Both the position numbers and the translations under genes were made by a program. 64,000 bases of DNA from Paraglomus occultum. Its lineage: Eukaryota; Glomeromycota; Glomeromycetes; Paraglomerales; Paraglomeraceae. Below, piece by piece: positions 56,527 to 64,000 of the stretch; the stretch's first letter is position 1; every line of letters begins with the position of its first letter. Where the stretch lies: assembly GCA_910592205.1 (NCBI GenBank), contig CAJVPJ010000024.1, positions 1 through 64,000 of the forward strand, written 5' to 3'. Under the pieces are notes generated by a model that worked only from the letters and a program-made list of their open reading frames with translations, was not told the origin of the DNA and did not search any database.

Positions 56527-58574
56527 TAGCTTATCTGAAGCATCAATAGCAATGAGTTTGAATGACAAAACAAACCAGTCAGAATTGGTCTGGTAAACTA
56601 CTATGATTCGTGTGTCTTTTTCCAGTAAATCGTTACTTGGACAAGGGCTGGAACTTTGTCTAGTTTTTTCAACCATTACTTATTATAGTTGCTAGCAATT
56701 TACTATACAAGCGTGAGCAGTATTAGCATTTGTATTTATTCACGCATTCTTTGTAAAGTCAAGAACACAAAAAAAATTAAAATTTCAATGTTGTGTTTAT
56801 AACCCGGGAACAGAATATACGTCGCTATGCAAAACAAAGGTTTTTTATAATAGATCTGCGTGTGACAAATTTTATCATTCAGTTTATATTATAATCACAT
56901 AAATAAATGGGGTATTATCTAATTTAGTTGACCGTTTACGCGTAATTCTTTGTTGGAAATGATAATAATAAGGATTACGAAAGTAAATAGATCACTAATT
57001 TAGAAAATATGTAATCGGTATTTTACGCAAAACGGAATGCTACAAAATTACGCACACTCGATTAGGAAATTGATTAATACTCTCATAACTATAGTCCCAT
57101 CTTTTGTGACTTGCCAATACGTAAATATGACAAGAGGACGGAACCAACTCGTTAATAAAGGGGAAGATTTGAATAAAAGTTGATTCAAGTGACATGCCTC
57201 CGGGTAACAGTTACGGTTATGAGATATTAAACTGTGCCAATGTTGAATGATAATAATAACCTTGTATTTGACTTTAACATTAATTACGCCGCCAATAATA
57301 ACGTCGGATTATGTCATGTGATTGTCGTCCCAATCTACAACGACTACCATAACGAGTCTATTCAATGATGACATTCTCGTTGCATATTTTCACTCTCGCG
57401 CTGAGTAATACGCGGCATTTAAAAGTAGTGACCTGACCTCTTTAATTGTCTTTTGCTCACAAGTTTGTATATTACCCGCTGATGTCCATTAATACAAGGC
57501 GCTATGGCCATGAAAAGGGTTAAATTAAAATTATATTTACAGTTACAATATATACAGCATACAATGTCTCGCAGCAGCGTTCTGATAATTCTTTGTAACC
57601 CCTGTTCTATTGTCTTTGAACGAGACAGAAACATTGATATAATCGGTAGCACCGTAACATTGTTTTACGGTCGCACAACTTGGTTGACCGCTCAGCATAG
57701 GCAAAAGTGAGTCAGAGACGCAGGAAAACAATTCTAACGATATAAATAGTCATCTCGCAATCAACGCTGTATCTGCATCTTACTGCAGACGCTAGTTCAT
57801 GTTAAAACGTTTTGTTTGAAAGATGGTAAAACCTTAAAAGACAACGTTTGTTTAATCACTTTTGATTGGTTTCACTCTATGTGACTTAAAGTTGTATGTC
57901 ACAATCTAGACCCGCCGGTAAACATCTAGACTTTCTCAAAAAAGGGATAGTTTATGCACGCCAAAGTCCTTGATTTGCATTTCAAGGTTTTTTTTTTATT
58001 CTAGAACTTGATAGATTCGGGGGTATTGTTGATTCCTTAAATGGGAACATTTAAATTGTGAACAATCACGGACAGTAAACAAACCCCAAGGAAAAATAGA
58101 TGGAATTGAATTACGCATTTATGTTCGTAACCATATTTATTTTGATTTGATAGTAATTTGTGTCTTACTAAGTAGTAATCTTATTAAAGACGTTCAATGT
58201 TGATTTAAGAATAATGTTCAACATAACGTCAACGGCGCCACTGGAAAATTATTGTAGTATTAGCCAAGAATTGTTATTTAATACTTGGCAAAAAAAAAAA
58301 AAAGCTAACAAAAACAATATGCCTGTAACTGAGAAAAAAAACGGCATAGAAAATAAAGCATTAAATTTTTAATTTCTATCAACATAATCATAGAGGATTC
58401 ACTCAAAGATAATAATACTTTTGAAATAAAATTTTAACGTGAACCCTCGTAAATTGTCTGTATACGCGTCGTAAAATCTCCGCCAGCAAAACTACTAGAC
58501 GTGTATGAACTTCAACTCACTCAATCTCAATCAAAAAAATGTCCAATGTTTTGGGCATGCATATTACTGTCCCG
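56527..58574. other. Gene-poor spacer
   Basis: Convergent 3' flanks of the EXORDIUM-like and LON-RING genes. AT-rich; short frames near 57419-57731 overlap on both strands and are not convincing. A-run at 58291-58304. Confidence 0.5.
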
Positions 58575-60053
58575 CTATGAAATCGTACATCCTCCCCTAG
58601 CAAACCACCATTGTCTTCTCAGTTGACTAATCCAACAATTGATCAACTTTAACCTCTCTCGCACCGACCTAATCTCGAGAAGCTTGGATTTCTCAAACGG
58701 ATCTATTGGGATTACGGTAGCAACCCAGAAAGAAAAACCTGCCGCACTATCAGGCATCTCGCCATACGTAGAATTCAAACGTTGCAATATCCACGCAGAT
58801 CCGTTCCTGAGAGATTCGATAAACTCGCGTGCGGTAGTAATCAGCTCGGCTGTAGTCGGTTCTTCTATGCGGGGATTATTAGGATTGGCGTTGTTCAATT
58901 GTGCTCTCGCAATCGCCTTGCGTTCTAATTCTTCTTCTTCCTCAGGATCTAGGTCGTCTATGCGTTCGATCTTTCCAACATGATACCCGTCACGCATCCC
59001 ACGCTCAATTATGCGAAACCGATATGAACCGATGGTTTCGATGAGCGAACGTCCATCGGGTAGAAATTCAATCGATCTGATTTCAAGCATCGTCCCATAG
59101 TCACAATACCCTTGGCCGTTGCGATCGGGAAGAACCATACCGAACCGACGTTGTCGTGATTCCAAACATCGACGTATCATAAGACGGTATCGTGGTTCGA
59201 ATACATGGATAAAACAGGGCATTCGTGGAAAGACTAGGGAACACACAAATATAGGCGTTTCTTGCATGTTGTGGTATAATTCGTGTTCTAATGCAGTCTG
59301 TCGTTGTTTGCATAATTCGGTATAAAAGCTTTGCAAGAGATTATGTATCGTCTTGTTGATCGGATGATGTTGAAAGAACGCATAGTTCGTTAGCGGATGT
59401 CGACATAGTGGGCATTTGTCGCTATGATCAAGTGAGCGTGTTATACACGATTTGCAGAACGTATGTCCGCATGGTGTTGTTATTGGGTCTATAAATATTT
59501 CGGTACAGACTTTACAATCTAATTCGGGCAACATTAAGTTTTTGAGAGTGTTAAATACTTCTGGCGATATATTCCATCCATACTCTGACGGTCTTGCTAT
59601 GGGCAACTCGTCATCAGAATTGCTTTTCATATAGGCACCTAATACTCGAAAATCTCCATCGTCGTCGTCATCATCGTCATCATCTTCGCAGTCATCTTCA
59701 ATGAGTGATGGAAAATAGTCAGAAACCAATTTCCGACAAATGTCAGTCAGGTTGTGGAGGGTGACGTCCCCCTTTAAATCTCCAAGTAGGTGAGGGTGGT
59801 TGTGTCGACAGTTGGGCGTGTTTATAGGGCAAGTAAATCTTAAAGCGGTTGCTGATGTGTATGATGTGTGTATGGCTCGAGCCTTGAGACATTGTCGACA
59901 ATAGGAAGTCCCGCACGATAACGTTATCGGATCATTTAGAAACTTGCAGCACATTGAACATCTGAATAGACGTAGTATATGGCGTGCTTCTTGTGCTGCC
60001 TTTTCTTTAGAGGTTATCTCTGGCATGGGATTTAACATCGCTATAATGTTCAT
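58575..60053 (-). CDS. RING-RING-LON protein (LONRF-like E3 ligase)
   Basis: Intronless, 492 residues, probable E3 ubiquitin ligase. Residues about 31-90 form a first RING-like unit (FRCSMCCKFLNDPITLSCGT, YCRQCLKA) in which the usual His of CGHTFC is replaced (CGTSYC), so it may be degenerate. An Asp run follows near residue 125. A canonical C3HC4 RING lies near residues 180-220 (CKVCTEIFIDPITTPCGHTF, CPLCRHPL). The C-terminal half is the LON substrate-binding domain (PIFVCSLVFPRMPCFIHVFE, PRYRLMIRRCLESRQRRFGM, then YGTMLEIRSIEFLPDGRSL and GSYRFRI). This order is that of LONRF proteins. Target unknown. A second Met five codons in could also start. Confidence 0.92.
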   Translation of the reverse strand: MNIIAMLNPMPEITSKEKAAQEARHILRLFRCSMCCKFLNDPITLSCGTSYCRQCLKARAIHTSYTSATALRFTCPINTPNCRHNHPHLLGDLKGDVTLHNLTDICRKLVSDYFPSLIEDDCEDDDDDDDDDGDFRVLGAYMKSNSDDELPIARPSEYGWNISPEVFNTLKNLMLPELDCKVCTEIFIDPITTPCGHTFCKSCITRSLDHSDKCPLCRHPLTNYAFFQHHPINKTIHNLLQSFYTELCKQRQTALEHELYHNMQETPIFVCSLVFPRMPCFIHVFEPRYRLMIRRCLESRQRRFGMVLPDRNGQGYCDYGTMLEIRSIEFLPDGRSLIETIGSYRFRIIERGMRDGYHVGKIERIDDLDPEEEEELERKAIARAQLNNANPNNPRIEEPTTAELITTAREFIESLRNGSAWILQRLNSTYGEMPDSAAGFSFWVATVIPIDPFEKSKLLEIRSVRERLKLINCWISQLRRQWWFARGGCTIS

Positions 60054-62601
60054 CCTAAGTGTTCAGGTCAAAGTTTTTGTTATATGTTGGTATCACAACG
60101 TGACTGTGATTTGAGATGTCGTTCGAATACTTACGTGCTGAGTATGTGAGGAGATATTGGATAGCTATCGAAATCAAAGAAAAAAATGTTAATAGAGATT
60201 TGTAGTAAAGATGCCCAAAGAACGTTATCAAGTAAATTGCTTTTAGCAAATCATCTAAACTAAATTTTATATTCCTCACATCAAATTTCCCACCAAACTT
60301 ATTGCTTCTCTCCGTATCTTTGGTGGATCTTCAATACATGCCTGATGAATGCGAATTGCTAATACCTGGTTGAAATAGTTTGTTTTGCGAAGAAGAACGT
60401 TGAGAATGTGAGAGTAGGATCAACGGAGGGGTTGGTGTTATTATTTATAGGGTTACAAAAAAAAAGTGTATAATTATGTTCTACCCTGGGAAATTGTTAC
60501 CTTACCTTTTGAGTATCTTCTCAGTAATAAAGGCGAGGGAAGTGTATATTATGACGGTGTCGTTTTGAGGGTAGAGACAATAACTGATGAAGAGACGTCA
60601 ATGTTGTGCTATGAAGGGTGAATTAGACACCCATTAAGAAGGCATTATCAAGTAGACAATTCTCATAATCTGTAGAAGGGCAAGTTGAAAAGAAAATACG
60701 GATCAGCTATATATGAAGGGTACAGTGTGAACTAATCTAGATTTCGACAGTCAATCAATTACACGGAGCGATCGAATAACGAGTAGCCAACAGCCGATTG
60801 TTTATTACATCGTACAGTTATACATATGCGAGATAAATAGAGCCAAATAAGTATAAGTGTAAAGATATGTGGATCTTTGAATAAATAAATTAATTATTAT
60901 AGTCAGTTTAATCAAATCGGCGATAGCAGTCGTATGTATAAAACAGGTTTTTGCGAATGATAGTATATTTATTACGTAATAACACCATTGTATCAAATTA
61001 TTTGTAATCACAAGTCAATATAGAAACGAGAATTCAGCCACACCAAACATCATTTATCACTTTGACGCCCCATTACAAATAACGAGAATGGTTTCATAAC
61101 AGTCGGGGATATTTTCCTGGCCGTAAATTCATTATCGATATTTCACAGCTCGATCGAGAAGGAGAGGAGATGTGAACCACATGCCCTGTCTTTGCTTGCA
61201 GGACGGGAACTGTGTATATCAAGAGATTGGCCTACGCGTGCATCGCCATTTTCAACTGGGTTATCCAATAGATTGTTCAGCAGCAGTCTCTACAGGATGA
61301 TATTATTCAAACCAGCGATGCATTGCTTCGAACACAAAAGGGCTTGGCCAGTCATAATAATAGTAAATAATAAATAAACAATCACAAAATAGCGCAACAA
61401 CAAACAACAACATGAAAACAACAGTAAACATTTCACAGATTCGGACTGTTCTTATCAATAAGACTTAAATCACACAAGTGCGTTACAGAAATCTCCAAGC
61501 ATCACATTAATCTGTTATCTTACTTTCCGTTTTTGTCTCACATTCTCGATCTTTGTTACGTAAATATGACTAAGCATCGCACAGGGACCTTATTTGGGTG
61601 TTAACTCTACGTTTGCTGCAAATACCGGTGGTGATCATGTTTTTTGTTCTTTCCTTGCGGATTCTGTCACGATTAAATTAGAATGAGAGAGAGATGCGGA
61701 CGTGGTGCAATGAGGTAAACGATATGGCGAGATTACATCAGCAATATTAAAAGTTATGCTTAATTATAATATATCATACATTAAAACACAGGTATTGTAA
61801 TGTCTATTTATATATTGTTTCACTCTTTACTACTTTTGTATGCTCCCCTTCCTAAAAAACTCGCTCGCACTGCATACTCTTTTATCATGTGAATGGCTTT
61901 AACCATTATTCTGCGAACATTGGCTGGTAACAATCCTCATAAAAATTCGCATTCTTGAATGTCTTTACATAAGACTGCAGCAATACCGTTTTATTACCCA
62001 TTCGTAAAGAATCAATTCATGACATGGGTGCGTTGTAACACCAACTCGTCGCAGGTGTTTGAACAATTTTGGTTGATCGTCTTCGTAGCGTATCGAGATA
62101 GCAATCTGCTCGGTGATAATGTGAGAAATGGGGAACTTGTATTCTCATTCATCATTTCGGTAATACTATGATGCTTCAAGTTTATGAACAAATTACGTAA
62201 TCATCTCGTAAAACTAACACCAACGACATTCTGCCTAGTGTGCTTGTTTCTTTCGACGATTCCATAATAGGCTTCCATATAGGTGTTTGTCAGAAATTAG
62301 GTAATATGTCAACAGTGAAGTGAAAACCTACTTAAGCAGACTATACTAAAATCAGACCTCGGTTCATTCAACTGTTTTTTTTGCAAGATAACATGACTTT
62401 CACTGCCAAGAAATTGCTTAATTAATCATGAGACTAGTAATGGTCCAACTGATTCCTCCCGGGATTTAAATACTGTCACGCCACTATTACACGGTCGTAC
62501 AAGGTAGTTCATATAAAACCACCTCGCCGTGAGAAATTAAAGCCTTTATATAACGATGTTTTTATTAGACAAGTTCAATATATCAATTTTAGTTCAAATC
62601 A
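60054..62601. other. Spacer between divergent LON-RING gene and acidic orphan
   Basis: Holds the promoter of the LON-RING gene (upstream of 60053) and of the orphan gene (upstream of 62602). AT-rich; short frames such as 61959-62171 have no support. Confidence 0.5.
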
Positions 62602-63447
62602 ATGGACGACTCGATAGATACAAGTGTGTTGAACGAAGGAATTATATTTTCCTATAATGATGATGCATCTGACGATGACGATTCTTATTTAGCACCATCC
62701 TTGATGCCCGACCCGTGGGAGTTATTTAAAGGCACGCAAGTATCTGGTGACGCCGACTTTAGACCTTCTCCCCCGGTTGTTACGAGGATGAACACAATGG
62801 ATGCTGATAGGAATGCAAAGAAAGAACAAACGGCGAACGATAAGCAGATTATGGACATAATAGAAAGAGAAATAGCGGAAGAACTTGGGGAGGATGAAGA
62901 AGAGAAAAGCTCAAAAAATATTGTCTGCGACCAGGAAATAATTGTAAATCCAAATATAGATCTACCAGAAGACGACGAGGTGGTATTACCCAGAAACGAG
63001 TATAGCGGTTCACCGTTATACAGAGATATAAGAAACCAGATAAGAACAGATCCCATTCGATCGTGTGAAGAAACAGAGCTAATCTTTGAAGAAATGCTTT
63101 CAGAGGGTGTTGAGCCTTTGCCAATAGATCAACACTCGAAGAGCCCACAACACAACCCTTATTATTACAGTATTGACAACTCTCCCAATCATGTTTCTCG
63201 TATGAGTAATGCTTTCGAGGATAATGAGTTGTCTGTCATCTCCAATCCACCATCTCCTACGTCTCCTCGTGATCCTGAACGCGATGTTCCGGCAATGAGT
63301 GAAGAGACAGAAGAAAGCTATGATGGAGCGATGTATAGATTTGAGACGGATCCGGAATGGCAGGATGAAGTAGGTTTGATGTGTAGTGAAGGAGACGGGA
63401 GCATGTATGCGGACGATGAGGGGATGGATCCCATGGAGAATCAGTAA
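62602..63447 (+). CDS. Acidic disordered orphan protein
   Basis: Single exon, 281 residues, starting MDDSIDTSVLNEGIIFSYND and ending GMDPMENQ. Very rich in Asp, Glu, Ser and Pro, with no transmembrane segment or signal peptide and no recognised domain. A short helical stretch DIIEREIAEELGEDEEEKSS and SP/TP sites (NPPSPTSPRDP) suggest a regulated intrinsically disordered protein, possibly a transcription-related acidic factor; that is inference. The frame's length and sustained biased composition argue for a real gene. Confidence 0.65.
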   Translation: MDDSIDTSVLNEGIIFSYNDDASDDDDSYLAPSLMPDPWELFKGTQVSGDADFRPSPPVVTRMNTMDADRNAKKEQTANDKQIMDIIEREIAEELGEDEEEKSSKNIVCDQEIIVNPNIDLPEDDEVVLPRNEYSGSPLYRDIRNQIRTDPIRSCEETELIFEEMLSEGVEPLPIDQHSKSPQHNPYYYSIDNSPNHVSRMSNAFEDNELSVISNPPSPTSPRDPERDVPAMSEETEESYDGAMYRFETDPEWQDEVGLMCSEGDGSMYADDEGMDPMENQ

Positions 63448-64000
63448 TAATCAAGAATGGGTATGACTGATTAATGTATTATATGATAAACCTACTGGCT
63501 GTTTTGTAAATGTAGAATCGATATTTCTGTAAATAAAGATGTATTTATCCCTTATTGTAGTTATCAACTGACTAGATTCTGAACTATTGCAGTTTCATTC
63601 ATTTTAAGCGGTTACGTTATCAAGATGCCCGAACGACAGACACTTGGGTCTACCTGGCTGGTGAGCCGAAACGTATGTAAACATTGTTGTTTGGTAACAG
63701 CAGTTTTTACTCAGGCAGATTTACGTTCCAGTATTTGTAATTTGGACACGTAACACCGCTACTAATATTGTAATATTGATGAAGGTAGAAAATCAATATA
63801 GGCTTTGGCGTGAATTATATTGCACAAGGTTAGATTGTGGAGACAATACTTTTGGTGAACCAATTGTTGATATGCTAATAACGTATTCGTGTCATATTAA
63901 ATCTGAGTTTCGGGTCCTTTGTTAGGCACACATGGGCGCATATTAGACTTTCCGATCGATGGAGGCCATTTATGTTTACATGCACTCGTCCATATCGGGG
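63448..64000. other. Right-edge flank
   Basis: 3' flank of the orphan gene with AATAAA at 63532-63537. No further gene seen before the window ends. Confidence 0.5.

Noticed and set aside
62685-63148. Minus-strand frames opposite the acidic orphan
   Set aside because: Ser/Phe/Leu-rich shadows of Asp/Glu codons.
9485-64000. tRNA genes
   Set aside because: I looked for GGTTCGAATC-type T-loops paired with A-box-like sequence in the spacers and found none convincing.

Overview
This window reads as nuclear DNA from a filamentous fungus. Genes are split by many short introns (mostly about 60-130 bp, GTAAG/GTATG donors, TAG/CAG acceptors), spacers are AT-rich, and there are no bacterial operons. 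Several genes are clearly fungal: the chitin-synthase chaperone Chs7, a DUF2433 protein and an R3H-associated-domain protein. Low gene density, AT-rich spacers of several kb, small secreted proteins and an EXORDIUM-like secreted protein fit an early-diverging lineage such as Mucoromycota/Glomeromycotina. That placement is inference; no rRNA or other direct marker is present. All exon structures were deduced by hand from splice signals, reading frame and family resemblance.

Layout. 1-5080 (+): 3' part of a CHD/Mi-2-type chromatin remodeller, cut by the left edge. 6386-9484 (-): bHLH transcription factor. 9485-15071: gene-poor, with a candidate MITE and a possible gene relic. 15072-19350 (-): 15-exon gene joining a DUF2433 phosphoesterase-like domain to an RRM and an RGG tail. 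20340-21873 (-): R3H-domain protein. 22954-24364 (-): CHS7. 26657-30354 (-): exocyst subunit SEC15, divergent from a TMF1-like golgin at 30600-34175 (+). 35140 to about 35920 (-): unrecognised multi-exon gene, divergent from a four-TM protein at 36100-37090 (+). 38225-40701 (+): splicing factor PRP17/CDC40. 40702-45036: spacer with a clear pogo/Tc1-type MITE. 45037-46277 (+): polytopic membrane protein with a Thr-rich repeat loop. 46278-55036: gene-poor, with two small secreted-protein candidates at 49541 and 50632. 55037-56526 (+): PHI-1/EXORDIUM-like secreted protein. 58575-60053 (-): intronless RING-RING-LON protein. 62602-63447 (+): acidic disordered orphan.

Functionally, SEC15 (exocyst tether), the TMF1-like golgin and CHS7 (ER export of chitin synthase) all serve the secretory route to growing hyphal tips, but they are not organised as a cluster beyond the SEC15/TMF1 divergent pair. 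The chromatin remodeller, bHLH factor and PRP17 are nuclear housekeeping or regulatory genes. The most unusual items are the DUF2433-RRM-RGG fusion (which also carries a GC-AG intron), the cysteine-rich secreted peptide, the EXORDIUM-like gene, the MITEs and a short interstitial telomere-like array. No tRNA, rRNA, CRISPR or intact autonomous transposon was recognised.
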